A stretch of DNA of 64,000 nt from Erwinia sorbitola. GTDB taxonomy: Bacteria; Pseudomonadota; Gammaproteobacteria; Enterobacterales; Enterobacteriaceae. The position numbers and the translations under genes were made by a program. The notes beneath the pieces were generated by a model. It searched no databases. It was not told the DNA's origin and was given only the letters and a program-made list of their open reading frames with translations. Location of the stretch: assembly GCF_009738185.1 (NCBI RefSeq), contig NZ_CP046509.1:437501-501500 (forward strand), given 5' to 3'. Below are positions 55,712-64,000 of this stretch, piece by piece; positions within the stretch are counted from its first letter, which is position 1, and each line of letters starts with the position of its first letter.

Positions 55712-58051
55712 ATGAAACAAATTCGTTTATTAGCGCAGTATTACGTCGATTTGATGGTTAAGCTGGGGCTGGTACGCTTTTCGCTGCTGCTTGCCTCTGC
55801 TCTGGTGGTGCTGGCAATGATTGTGCAGATGGCGGTGACCATGGTATTGCGCGGTCATGTTGAGAGTATCGATATGGTGCGCTCCGTCTTCTTCGGCCTG
55901 CTTATTACTCCGTGGGCGGTTTATTTCCTCTCGGTGGTGGTGGAGCAGTTAGAAGAATCGCGTCAGCGCCTTGCTCGCCTGGTGGATAAGCTCGAAGAGA
56001 TGCGCAATCGCGATCTGGAGCTTAACCAGCAGATGCAGGAAAATATCACCCAGCTGAATCAGGAAATTTCTGACCGAATTAAAGCAGAAGAGGCTCGTCT
56101 TCAGGTGATGGCAAAGCTGAAAGAGGAGATGGCGCGACGTGAAGAAGCGCAGATCGAACTCGAACAACAGTCCTCATTTCTACGCTCCTTCCTTGATGCC
56201 TCCCCCGATCTGGTGTTCTACCGCAATATTGACCAGCAGTTCTCCGGCTGTAACCGCGCGATGGAGCTGCTGACGGGCAAAAGTGAAAAACAGCTGATTG
56301 GCCTGTCGCCAAAAGACGTTTACGACGATGACGCGGCGACGAAAGTGCTGGAAACCGATGAGAAGGTGTTCCGTCATAACGTCTCCCTGACTTATGAACA
56401 GTGGCTGCAATACCCCGATGGCCGCAAAGCCTGTTTCGAAATCCGTAAGGTGCCCTATTACGACCGGGTGGGGAAACGCAGTGGTTTAATGGGCTTTGGA
56501 CGCGATATAACCGAACGTAAGCGCTACCAGGACGCATTAGAGAATGCCAGCAGGGAAAAGACCACGTTTATCTCTACGATTAGCCACGAGCTTCGTACGC
56601 CGCTTAATGGCATTGTCGGTTTAAGCCGTATTCTCCTGGATACAAATCTTAACCAGGAGCAGCTGAAGTATCTGAAAACCATCCATGTGTCGGCGATTAC
56701 GCTGGGTAATATTTTCAATGATGTGATTGAGATGGACAAGATCGAGCGCCGCAAAGTGCAGCTTGATAACCAGCCGATTGATTTCACCGGATTCCTCGCT
56801 GATTTGGAAAACCTCTCTGGCCTGCTGGCCGAACCAAAAGGCCTGAAGTTTGTCCTCGAGCCGACATTACCCCTGCCGCAAAAAATTATTGCTGACGGCA
56901 CGCGGCTGCGCCAGATCCTGTGGAACCTGATTGGCAACGCGGTGAAATTTACTCAGCGCGGTGAAATTGTGGTACGGGTGGGTTATCAGCAGGATGACTG
57001 TCTGTGCTTTGAGGTGGAAGATTCCGGGATGGGTATTCCGGAGGATGAGCAGGATAAGATTTTTGCCATGTACTACCAGGTGAAAGATCAGCGTGGAGGC
57101 AAACCAGCAACCGGCACCGGCATTGGCCTGGCGGTATCCCGTCGCCTGGCGCAGAGCATGGGCGGGGATATTCGTGTGCACAGCGCACCCGGCCAGGGCT
57201 CCTGCTTTACCCTGACGATCAATGCGCCACGTGTGGTTGATGAGGCCGAAGATGAGCAGGCTGAAGAGGATCTGCCGCTGCCTGCGTTGCATGTGCTGCT
57301 GGTGGAAGATATTGAGCTGAATGTGGTGGTGGCGCGCTCGGTGCTGGAAAAATTAGGTAACAGCGTGGAAGTGGCAATGACGGGTCAGGCTGCGCTGGAT
57401 ATGTTTGATCCTGATGAGTTCGACCTTGTGCTGCTGGATATCCAGCTGCCGGATATGACCGGGCTTGATGTGGCGCGTGCGATTCACCAACGTCATGCCG
57501 GTGAGCATTTGCCGCCGCTGGTGGCGCTGACTGCCAACGTACTGAAGGATAAGCGTGAATATCTGGATGCAGGGATGGATGACGTGTTGAGCAAGCCCCT
57601 GGCCGTTCCCGCCCTGACTGCGATGATCAAAAAATACTGGGATTTCCAGGAATTAGCGTTACCTGATGTAGCGGAGGGCAACATGGATCAGAAAGAACTG
57701 GCGTTACTGGATGTTCCCATGCTTGAGCAGTATATCGAGCTGGTAGGGCCTGGGCTGATTCATCAGAGCCTGGCGATGTTTGAGCAGATGATGCCTGGCT
57801 ACCTTGCAGTGCTGGATTCAAACATGATGGCACGTGACCAGAAAGGGATTGCTGAAGAGGGGCATAAAATCAAAGGTGCTGCCGGTTCTGTCGGACTGAC
57901 GCATTTGCAACAGATTGCAAAACAGATTCAAAGTCCTGAGCTGCCTGCCTGGTGGGATAACGTTCAGGAGTGGATTGATGAACTGAAACAGGAATGGCGC
58001 AATGACGTGGAAGTATTACGTCAGTGGGTTACGGATGCTGAAAAAAAATGA
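55712..58051 (+). CDS. arcB: aerobic respiration control sensor histidine kinase ArcB
   Basis: A 779-residue hybrid tripartite kinase that phosphorylates ArcA when the quinone pool is reduced. It has two TM segments (about 22-47 and 55-78), a coiled coil (80-155), a PAS domain (about 155-270), the transmitter with phospho-H292 (SHELRTP) and a G-box GTGIGLAVSRR, a receiver with aspartate in LVLLDIQLPDMTG (near 577), and an HPt domain with H718 (GHKIKGAAGS). The redox cysteines known from E. coli, C180 and C241, are both present. The ATG at 55712 follows AAGGA. Its 3' end overlaps the terminator of antisense arcZ. Confidence 0.98.
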   Translation: MKQIRLLAQYYVDLMVKLGLVRFSLLLASALVVLAMIVQMAVTMVLRGHVESIDMVRSVFFGLLITPWAVYFLSVVVEQLEESRQRLARLVDKLEEMRNRDLELNQQMQENITQLNQEISDRIKAEEARLQVMAKLKEEMARREEAQIELEQQSSFLRSFLDASPDLVFYRNIDQQFSGCNRAMELLTGKSEKQLIGLSPKDVYDDDAATKVLETDEKVFRHNVSLTYEQWLQYPDGRKACFEIRKVPYYDRVGKRSGLMGFGRDITERKRYQDALENASREKTTFISTISHELRTPLNGIVGLSRILLDTNLNQEQLKYLKTIHVSAITLGNIFNDVIEMDKIERRKVQLDNQPIDFTGFLADLENLSGLLAEPKGLKFVLEPTLPLPQKIIADGTRLRQILWNLIGNAVKFTQRGEIVVRVGYQQDDCLCFEVEDSGMGIPEDEQDKIFAMYYQVKDQRGGKPATGTGIGLAVSRRLAQSMGGDIRVHSAPGQGSCFTLTINAPRVVDEAEDEQAEEDLPLPALHVLLVEDIELNVVVARSVLEKLGNSVEVAMTGQAALDMFDPDEFDLVLLDIQLPDMTGLDVARAIHQRHAGEHLPPLVALTANVLKDKREYLDAGMDDVLSKPLAVPALTAMIKKYWDFQELALPDVAEGNMDQKELALLDVPMLEQYIELVGPGLIHQSLAMFEQMMPGYLAVLDSNMMARDQKGIAEEGHKIKGAAGSVGLTHLQQIAKQIQSPELPAWWDNVQEWIDELKQEWRNDVEVLRQWVTDAEKK

Positions 58052-58150
58052 CCCCGACCGAAGCCGGGGTGCGCGAATACTGCGCCAACACCAGGGAAAA
58101 TGGTACATCTGAGCTATTTTGATACTAATTATCGCGAGCTCAGATTTGGT
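58042..58150 (-). ncRNA. arcZ: Hfq-dependent small RNA ArcZ
   Basis: On the minus strand, TTTCCCTGGTGTTGGCGCAG, TATTCGCGCACCCCGG, a short loop and CCGGGGT-type arm with a final T-run reproduce the conserved processed 3' part of ArcZ. The seed GGTGTTGGCGCAG is intact. The gene is antisense to the arcB end, as in E. coli. The 5' half has diverged; it holds an ATCTGAGCT/AGCTCAGAT hairpin. The 5' end is therefore approximate. A TTGCTA-17-TGATAT pair (58164-58192) is a possible promoter. In E. coli, ArcZ is repressed by ArcA and activates rpoS translation. Confidence 0.9.
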
Positions 58151-58844
58151 ATTGGGTGAACATATCAATGCTCAGACACTACTTTAGCAAATCTTGCGTA
58201 ACATGTTACCGGATTCATTAAAATGTGTGATGTTGAGCAGCGTTCTTAAATAGAAGAACCGATTTTTACCATTCAGTCAAGCGGTGAATTGATTTTTACG
58301 ATAATCCGTATGCTTTTTGACCGTTAATGGCTTTTATTGCAGCAATAAGATTAAGGTAAACCGTTTGCGTCTAAAGCTTTTTTATTAGGTACGGCAGTCT
58401 CGCAAACTCCTATGCTATTTTAAGTTCTAACTTATTGTTTTAATTCGGTATCAATGGTTTTTTATCCTGGTGTTCCGAAACGTTTTGGTTTCTGCTAGCA
58501 CATTTTACCAGATCGCCTTACTGTGGGCGGTAAAAGCTGACTCCGTTCAGCAGGATAAAAGACCTCTTTCAGCGTCGGCAGGCGGTGAAAAACGTAGGCT
58601 ATAGTCAAATGTACGCGAGAATTTTTCCATCTGAGACAAATTTTTCAAAAGCTCACTGATGAAATTTATAAGCAGGCTGAACCAATTAATTTGATGTCTA
58701 TTCAGCTCCGGACAGATCCATCGTGGAGTAAAGGTTAAGTGCGTGATTTTATGGAACCGATTCCTTTGGTCTTAGTGACCTTCAGAGGGTAAGAGAAATC
58801 CTGGTGTATTTTCATACTGATAAATTTTGGGTGGATCCTTGAGT
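58151..58844. other. AT-rich non-coding region replacing elbB
   Basis: About 690 bp between arcZ and mtgA with no open frame of note on either strand. E. coli has elbB (217 codons) here; no remnant was recognised. The DNA is AT-rich with many T-runs. The arcZ promoter lies at its left end and the mtgA promoter presumably at its right end. Confidence 0.7.
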
Positions 58845-59570
58845 ATGAGTCGTAAAAAATCGCGCATGTTAGCGCGTATCAAATCGGGTTTATTACGCCT
58901 GGCCCTGGGCGTAACAGGTTTATGGCTTGGTGGAATTGTCGTTTTTGCTTTTTTACCCGTGCCATTTTCTGCGGTTATGGCTGAACGTCAGATCAGCGCC
59001 TGGTTTAGTGGTGACTTTGGCTATGTGGCTCATTCTGATTGGGTAAGCATGGATGAGATTTCACCGTGGATGGCGCTGGCGGTTATTGCATCTGAAGACC
59101 AGAAGTTTCCCACGCACTGGGGATTTGATGTGGCAGCGATTCAGTCAGTGCTGGATAGCGATGGCGAAAAAGCGGGTATGCGCGGCGCATCGACCCTTTC
59201 ACAGCAGACGGCAAAAAATGTGTTTCTCTGGGACGGCCGTAGCTGGATACGTAAAGGCCTGGAGGCGGGGTTAACCGTGGGGATTGAAACCGTCTGGACA
59301 AAACGTCGTATTCTTACCGTTTATCTTAACGTCGCTGAGATGGGGAAGGGCGTCTTTGGCGTGGAGGAAGCCTCGCAGCGTTATTTCCATAAGCCTGCCA
59401 GCCGCCTGACGATGTCGGAAGCCGCACTGCTGGCAGCAGTACTGCCCAATCCAATTCGCTACCGGGTCGATGCCCCGTCCGGCTATGTACGCCAGCGTCA
59501 GCAGTGGATTTTACGACAGATGCGTCAGCTGGGCGGTGAGGGATTCCTGCGGGAGCATAAGCTGCGCTGA
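58845..59570 (+). CDS. mtgA: monofunctional biosynthetic peptidoglycan transglycosylase MtgA
   Basis: A 241-residue GT51 glycosyltransferase that polymerises lipid II into glycan chains. It has an N-terminal TM anchor (about 12-38), the catalytic glutamate in AVIASEDQKFPTHWGFD, RGASTLSQQTAKN and the second glutamate region YLNVAEMGKGVFGVE. The ATG at 58845 is preferred because E. coli MtgA starts MSKSR; a TTG six codons upstream is possible. It converges on ptsO. Confidence 0.96.
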   Translation: MSRKKSRMLARIKSGLLRLALGVTGLWLGGIVVFAFLPVPFSAVMAERQISAWFSGDFGYVAHSDWVSMDEISPWMALAVIASEDQKFPTHWGFDVAAIQSVLDSDGEKAGMRGASTLSQQTAKNVFLWDGRSWIRKGLEAGLTVGIETVWTKRRILTVYLNVAEMGKGVFGVEEASQRYFHKPASRLTMSEAALLAAVLPNPIRYRVDAPSGYVRQRQQWILRQMRQLGGEGFLREHKLR

Positions 59571-59640
59571 GAGATTCTGATTCTGGCCATCAGCCGCACC
59601 AGTCACGGACTGACAGGCCATTCAGTTCAACGGCGGTGAG

Positions 59641-59913
59641 TTAGTCTTCGTCGAATCCTGCGTTAAACAGATCGATAACGGCGGCCAGTGCTTCTTCTTC
59701 CTGGGGGCCGCTGGCTTCAACTTCGATATGGCCCCCTTTTGCTGAATCGAGCATCAGCAGTGCAATGACGCTGCTGGCCTCCGCTTCAGTACCACTTTCA
59801 TTGCGCAGCAGCACCTCAGCATCAAAACTTTGAACCAGCTCGAACAGCTTCATTGCCGGGCGGGCATGCATTCCCAGCTTATTTTTAATCTCAACGGTCT
59901 GCTTTACGGTCAT
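59641..59913 (-). CDS. ptsO: phosphocarrier protein NPr
   Basis: A 90-residue HPr-like carrier of the nitrogen PTS that receives phosphate from PtsP and passes it to PtsN. The active histidine is in KLGMHARPAMKLFELV (H16), and GTEAEASSVIALLML is the second conserved block. Its start overlaps the end of rapZ by 4 bp. It is the last gene of the leftward lptB-rpoN-hpf-ptsN-rapZ-ptsO row. Confidence 0.97.
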   Translation of the reverse strand: MTVKQTVEIKNKLGMHARPAMKLFELVQSFDAEVLLRNESGTEAEASSVIALLMLDSAKGGHIEVEASGPQEEEALAAVIDLFNAGFDED

Positions 59914-60764
59914 GATTTGCGTTTTTCCAGCGTACGATGACGCGACTGAACGTTTTTACCGCGCGAACGGAAATAATCCGCCAGCTGCTCGGCAATATAA
60001 ACTGAACGGTGTTTACCACCGGTACAGCCGATGGCTACGGTCAGGTAGCTGCGGTTGTTGGTTTCCAGCATGGGTAACCACAACTCCAGGTAACTGCGCG
60101 TCTGATAGATAAAGTTATGAACTTCCGTATGACGATCGAGGAAAGCGGCAACAGGACGATCGAGACCGGTCATAGGACGCAGTTTTGGATCCCAGTGCGG
60201 ATTGGGCAGGAAGCGTACATCGAAAACATAGTCAGCATCGATCGGAATGCCGTGTTTAAATCCGAAGGATTCGAACACCATGGTCAGCTCACGTTCACGT
60301 TTCCCCAGCAGGCGGGTACGCAGCATCTCTGCCAGTTCATGCACTGACATTTCGGAGGTGTCGATAATCAGATCGGCACGGGAACGTAACGGTTCCAGCA
60401 AATCGCTCTCTTCATCGATGGCGCTCTCCAGCGACAGGTTCTTGCTGGAAAGGGGATGCAGGCGGCGCGTATCGCTGTAGCGACGAATTAATGTATTACG
60501 GTCAGCATCCAGGAACAGCAGCTGCGGAGAAAAGCAGTCTGGCAAATTGGTGAGCGCAGTTTCAAATACTTCCGGAGATTCCGGCATATTGCGGACATCA
60601 ATGCTCACCGCAGCAGATATGTTGCGTTCAGCCAGCGAATTAGCCAAGTCAGGCAGTAATACCACGGGCAAGTTGTCCACGCAGTAAAAACCCATATCTT
60701 CCAGGGCGCGTAACGCCACTGATTTTCCTGAGCCTGAACGACCGCTGACGATCATCAGCACCAT
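59910..60764 (-). CDS. rapZ: RNase adapter protein RapZ
   Basis: A 284-residue adapter that binds sRNA GlmZ and presents it to RNase E, and senses glucosamine-6-phosphate. It has N-terminal Walker A SGRSGSGKS, the Walker B-like block STIDVRNMP-type (SIDVRNMP here), and a C-terminal domain with GCTGGKHRSVYIAEQL and the basic tail NVQSRHRTLEKRKS for RNA binding. The ATG at 60764 gives exactly the E. coli length. The gap to ptsN is 111 bp. Confidence 0.97.
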   Translation of the reverse strand: MVLMIVSGRSGSGKSVALRALEDMGFYCVDNLPVVLLPDLANSLAERNISAAVSIDVRNMPESPEVFETALTNLPDCFSPQLLFLDADRNTLIRRYSDTRRLHPLSSKNLSLESAIDEESDLLEPLRSRADLIIDTSEMSVHELAEMLRTRLLGKRERELTMVFESFGFKHGIPIDADYVFDVRFLPNPHWDPKLRPMTGLDRPVAAFLDRHTEVHNFIYQTRSYLELWLPMLETNNRSYLTVAIGCTGGKHRSVYIAEQLADYFRSRGKNVQSRHRTLEKRKS

Positions 60765-60875
60765 TTCACTATTCTCCCAATTTAACCCGCTTTCCCTTGA
60801 TACCGGAAGCCGCAACTGCCTGGCGTATGCTGCGGTGCTGCAACTTCACGGTTTCTGGGAGTGTGACAGAATTGA

Positions 60876-61358
60876 TTAACTCTCTTCGTGATCTTCTGTG
60901 ATGATCTCGTAAAGATCATCATCGCTTTGTGCGGCGCGCAGGCGTCGCAGGACAGTTTTATCCGCCAGCCGCTTGGCAACCAGAGAGAGTGTGTGAAGAT
61001 GTGTTTTGCACTGATCTGCTGGCACCAGCAGGGCAAACAACAGATCCACCGGTTGATTATCAATGGCATCAAACGCGATAGGTTGATCAAGGTGAATAAA
61101 GACACCCACTGCACGTAGCGTATCTTCTTCCAGCTTGCCGTGCGGGATGGCAATGCCATTACCGATACCGGTGCTGCCCATTCTTTCACGCGTCAGGATC
61201 GCTTCAAAAATTGTCTGATGCGGGAGGTTGAGCTGCTTCGCCGCAAGTTCGCTGATAATTTCCAGCGCGCGTTTTTTGCTCTGGCAATGTACAGCGTTAC
61301 GGGTACATGAGACGCTCAACACGGAGCCCAGTTCCAGTTTCAAATCATTGTTCATCAT
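60876..61358 (-). CDS. ptsN: PTS IIA-like nitrogen-regulatory protein PtsN (EIIA-Ntr)
   Basis: A 160-residue EIIA domain, terminal acceptor of the nitrogen PTS, which controls potassium uptake and phosphate sensing by binding TrkA and KdpD. The phospho-histidine is in GIAIPHGKLEED (about H73), preceded by SKKRALEIISELAAKQ. E. coli has 163 residues; the tail is a little shorter here. An alternative start is the second Met. Confidence 0.97.
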   Translation of the reverse strand: MMNNDLKLELGSVLSVSCTRNAVHCQSKKRALEIISELAAKQLNLPHQTIFEAILTRERMGSTGIGNGIAIPHGKLEEDTLRAVGVFIHLDQPIAFDAIDNQPVDLLFALLVPADQCKTHLHTLSLVAKRLADKTVLRRLRAAQSDDDLYEIITEDHEES

Positions 61359-61437
61359 AGTTTCACTTAACTTTTCACTTCCGCAGGCAGGACGCTCTTC
61401 ACCGACGTTCTGATCAAGAGATTAACATGCCATAGTG

Positions 61438-61477
61438 ATTATCGGCTCGTATTCCCGGAAGAATACGAGCCGATAAT
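61438..61477. repeat. perfect 17-bp inverted repeat between ptsN and hpf
   Basis: ATTATCGGCTCGTATTC and GAATACGAGCCGATAAT pair perfectly around a 6-nt CCGGAA loop. There is no T-run, so it is not a classic terminator. In the mRNA it would be a very stable stem in the middle of the rpoN operon. Confidence 0.85.
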
Positions 61478-61536
61478 GCTATCAGCATAACCCTGATGAA
61501 ACGGGCTGCTGAAAAGCCACTAACGCATCGTGAGAT

Positions 61537-61824
61537 TTAGTGTTGTTTAAGCTTATCTTTATGTTTATTTAACTGGCGTGTCAGCTTGTCGATCAGGCCG
61601 TCAATCGCCGCGTACATGTCTTTATCTTCCGAGGTAGCATGCAGCTCCCCGCCATTCACATGCAGTGTAGCATCCGCAATTTGCGTCACTTTCTCCACCT
61701 TTAAAACAATATAGACCTGATTTATTCGGTCAAAATATTGCTCCAGTTTGGCAAATTTAGCTGTCACAAACTCGCGCAGTGGCTCGGTAATTTCAACGTG
61801 TTGTCCAGTGATATTAAGCTGCAT
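61537..61824 (-). CDS. hpf: ribosome hibernation promoting factor HPF
   Basis: A 95-residue short HPF that helps form inactive 100S ribosome dimers in stationary phase. It has the sigma-54 modulation fold MQLNITGQHVEITEPLREFV and the conserved DMYAAIDGLIDKLTRQLNKHK. It lies 22 bp after rpoN. Confidence 0.97.
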   Translation of the reverse strand: MQLNITGQHVEITEPLREFVTAKFAKLEQYFDRINQVYIVLKVEKVTQIADATLHVNGGELHATSEDKDMYAAIDGLIDKLTRQLNKHKDKLKQH

Positions 61825-61846
61825 AGTGTCTTCCTTCTCTGTTCGG

Positions 61847-63280
61847 TCAGACCAGCTGTTTGCGCTGGTTTGATGGCGGGATGGATAAAGACTCTCGGTA
61901 TTTTGCCACAGTACGCCGCGCTACCATAATTCCCTGTTCGGAAAGCATAGAGGTGAGCTTGCTGTCGCTGAGTGGTTTGACGGGATTCTCCGCCGAGATT
62001 AACTTTTTCACCAGTGCACGGATTGCCGTGGAGGAAGCTTCGCCACCCCCTTCGGTGTTGACGTGACTGGAGAAAAAATATTTGAGTTCAAAAATACCAC
62101 GTGGACTGTGCAGATACTTCTGCGTGGTCACGCGGGAGATCGTAGATTCGTGCATTTCTACCGCACTGGCAATATCCGCCAGCACCATCGGGCGCATATA
62201 CTCTTCGCCCTGTTCAAAAAAGGCCTGTTGTTGATCCACGATACAGCGCGTCACTTTCAGCAGCGTGTCATTACGGCTTTCCAGACTTTTGATCAGCCAC
62301 TTTGCTTCCTGCAAATTGCTACGAATAAACTGTGAATCACTGTCGCTGCGCGAACTTGAACCCAGCGAGGCGTAGTGCTGGTTGATCTTCAGGCGCGGAA
62401 CGCTGTCTGCATTCAGCTCAACGACCCAGCGGTTGCTGACTTTGCGCACCAACACATCCGGGATCACATATTCCGGTTCCTGAGTGTTGATTGACTGGCC
62501 CGGGCGCGGATCAAGCGTCTGTATGACCTGCATTGCCCCTTTCAGCACCTCTTCTTTAAGGCGCGTCACGCGCATCAGGCTGCGGAAATCATGGTTAGCC
62601 AGCAGGTCGAGATGTTCGCTGACAATCAGGCGTGCCTCTTTCAGCAGCGGTACATCGTCCTCAAACTGCGACAGTTGTACCAGCAGGCAGTCGCGAAGAT
62701 CGCGGGCGCAGACCCCCACGGGATCAAAACGCTGTACGCGTTTCAGCACTGCCTCGACTTCATCGATGGTCAGCTCGTCGTTACCCATGCTTTCCAGCAC
62801 CTCTTCCAGCGAGGCAGTCAGGTAGCCGGTATCGTCAACGGCATCGACAATGGAGGTGGCAATCGCCCGGTCGGTGTCGGTAAAAGGTGTCAGTTCAACC
62901 TGCCACATCAGATAGTCTTGCAGTGTCTGCGTTGTTTCGCCCTGATAGACAGGCAGCTCATCATCATGATAGTCGGTGCCCGTGCCTGAAGGCGTGCCAG
63001 CCGTATAGATCTCATCCCAGGTCGCATCGAGCGGCAGCTCCTCTGGCATGTCCTTCTGTTCCAGCGCTTCTCGGGTATCCAGCGCTTCTGTTTCCTGATA
63101 TTCGCGGGTATCAACTTCTTCGTGAATGTCGGTCTGTTCAAGCAACGGGTTACTTTCCAGCGCCAGCTGAATTTCCTGCTGTAGTTCAAGCGTAGAGAGT
63201 TGCAGCAGACGGATGGCCTGTTGCAGTTGTGGCGTCATGGCAAGCTGTTGACTCAGCCTGAGTTGTAAACCTTGCTTCAT
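61847..63280 (-). CDS. rpoN: RNA polymerase sigma-54 factor RpoN
   Basis: A 477-residue sigma factor for -24/-12 promoters such as that of the aap operon in this window. It has region I (GLQLRLSQQLAMTPQLQQAI, interacts with activators), an acidic region II (about 50-110), the core-binding domain, a HTH near VEMHESTISRVTTQKY and the RpoN box ARRTVAKYRE near the C-terminus. Length is the family standard. Confidence 0.98.
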   Translation of the reverse strand: MKQGLQLRLSQQLAMTPQLQQAIRLLQLSTLELQQEIQLALESNPLLEQTDIHEEVDTREYQETEALDTREALEQKDMPEELPLDATWDEIYTAGTPSGTGTDYHDDELPVYQGETTQTLQDYLMWQVELTPFTDTDRAIATSIVDAVDDTGYLTASLEEVLESMGNDELTIDEVEAVLKRVQRFDPVGVCARDLRDCLLVQLSQFEDDVPLLKEARLIVSEHLDLLANHDFRSLMRVTRLKEEVLKGAMQVIQTLDPRPGQSINTQEPEYVIPDVLVRKVSNRWVVELNADSVPRLKINQHYASLGSSSRSDSDSQFIRSNLQEAKWLIKSLESRNDTLLKVTRCIVDQQQAFFEQGEEYMRPMVLADIASAVEMHESTISRVTTQKYLHSPRGIFELKYFFSSHVNTEGGGEASSTAIRALVKKLISAENPVKPLSDSKLTSMLSEQGIMVARRTVAKYRESLSIPPSNQRKQLV

Positions 63281-63328
63281 ATTCAGAGTATTAATTCCCC
63301 AGAAATCTTACCGAATGTGAACACCTTA

Positions 63329-64000
63329 TCAGAGTCTGAACTCTTCGCCCAAATAGACACGCTTAACTTGTTCATCGGCCAGAATCTCTTCCGGCGTGCC
63401 GTGGGCGATCAGATGCCCCTGGCTGACGATATAGGCACGTTCACAAACGGCCAGCGTTTCACGCACGTTATGGTCAGTGATCAGCACGCCGAGGCCGCTA
63501 TCACGCAGGTGTTCAATAATCTTTTTAATATCAATAACGGAAATCGGATCGACCCCGGCAAACGGCTCATCCAGCAGGATAAACTTAGGGTTGGCGGCCA
63601 GCGCACGGGCAATCTCCACACGGCGACGTTCACCGCCTGAAAGCGCCTGACCGAGGCTGTCGCGCAGATGCTCAATGTGAAACTCTTCCAGCAGCTCGTT
63701 GGCGCGATCTTCACGCTGTTCCGTGGTTAAATCCTCACGGATTTGCAGCACCGCCATCAGGTTATCGTAAACGCTCAGACGGCGGAAAATAGAGGCTTCC
63801 TGGGGCAGATAGCCAATACCGCGACGTGCGCGCGCATGCAGCGGCAAAATGCTGATGTCGTCATCGTCAATCACGATGCGTCCGGCATCGCGTGGCACAA
63901 TGCCCACCACCATATAGAATGTGGTTGTTTTGCCTGCGCCGTTCGGGCCAAGCAGACCCACGATTTCGCCAGACTTGACCTGTAGGCTGACATCTTCAAC
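63329..64000 (-). CDS. lptB: lipopolysaccharide export ATPase LptB, partial (5' end outside window)
   Basis: 224 codons of the ATPase that drives LPS extraction by LptB2FG. Visible are Walker A GPNGAGKTT, the Q-loop GYLPQEASIF, signature LSGGERRR, Walker B FILLDEPFAGVD and the switch ITDHNVRE. The reading frame runs off the window edge (first seen residues VEDVSLQVKSGEIV), so about 17 residues are missing, from the usual 241. Confidence 0.97.
   Translation of the reverse strand, partial: VEDVSLQVKSGEIVGLLGPNGAGKTTTFYMVVGIVPRDAGRIVIDDDDISILPLHARARRGIGYLPQEASIFRRLSVYDNLMAVLQIREDLTTEQREDRANELLEEFHIEHLRDSLGQALSGGERRRVEIARALAANPKFILLDEPFAGVDPISVIDIKKIIEHLRDSGLGVLITDHNVRETLAVCERAYIVSQGHLIAHGTPEEILADEQVKRVYLGEEFRL

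Noticed and set aside
58683..58740. Short 14-codon frame upstream of mtgA
   Set aside because: No ribosome site and no conserved peptide; within AT-rich non-coding DNA.

Overview
The window is chromosomal DNA of a gamma-proteobacterium of the order Enterobacterales, most likely Erwiniaceae (Erwinia/Pantoea-like). Fis looks identical to the Escherichia coli protein as I remember it. The gene order follows the E. coli rrnD to lptB segment almost gene for gene: rrnD-type rRNA end with thrV, aapJQMP (yhdWXYZ), fis-dusB, prmA-panF-yhdT-accCB-aroQ, acuI, csrD, mreBCD-maf-rng-yhdP-tldD, aaeRXAB, yhcO/yhcN, argR, mdh, degS-degQ, zapG/zapE, rplM-rpsI, sspAB, gltB, arcB/arcZ, mtgA, ptsO-rapZ-ptsN-hpf-rpoN, lptB. 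The genus is inferred from this synteny, from ERIC-like elements and from the short palindromic repeats. It was not tested by a search.

Layout. 1-3600: 3' part of a 23S rRNA gene, a 5S gene, tRNA-Thr(GGT), a second 5S gene, then a 167-bp tandem repeat that re-copies the 5S 3' tip and the rrn terminator. 3.7-8.2 kb: polar amino-acid ABC transporter with a textbook sigma-54 promoter and upstream NtrC-like sites. 8.2-9.1 kb: lpxP, which lies elsewhere in E. coli. 9.4-30.1 kb: housekeeping genes for tRNA modification and Fis, fatty acid synthesis (accBC), methionine sulfoxide repair (msrPQ), cell shape (mreBCD), RNase G and the AsmA-like YhdP. 30.3-38.1 kb: tldD, a 44-bp palindromic tandem repeat, the aae efflux system, an orphan barstar with a broken partner frame, and a tandem triplet of YhcN-type periplasmic proteins. 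38.5-47.3 kb: argR/mdh, periplasmic proteases, division factors, ribosomal proteins and stringent starvation proteins. 47.3-58.1 kb: an unusual glutamate synthase locus and arcB, with the sRNA gene arcZ antisense at the arcB 3' end. 58.8-64 kb: mtgA, the nitrogen-PTS/rpoN cluster and a truncated lptB.

The most unusual item is 47.36-54.70 kb. At the position where E. coli carries gltB-gltD there is a 1843-residue glutamate synthase large chain, about 350 residues longer than E. coli GltB. It has an inserted segment, a C-terminal extension and a C-x5-C-x3-C cluster motif instead of C-x5-C-x4-C. It is followed not by gltD but by a 585-residue CysJ-like diflavin (FMN/FAD/NADPH) reductase. Its 1-kb upstream region holds two near-consensus NtrC-like dyads. 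I propose a GOGAT fed by a dedicated diflavin reductase, replacing the usual NADPH-GltD in place. The enzyme pairing and the nitrogen regulation are inference.

Nitrogen control recurs in the window: a sigma-54 promoter on the amino-acid transporter, NtrC-like sites at the glutamate synthase, the sigma-54 gene itself and the nitrogen-PTS genes. Compared with E. coli, yhcC and elbB, the two neighbours of arcB, are absent and replaced by long non-coding DNA.
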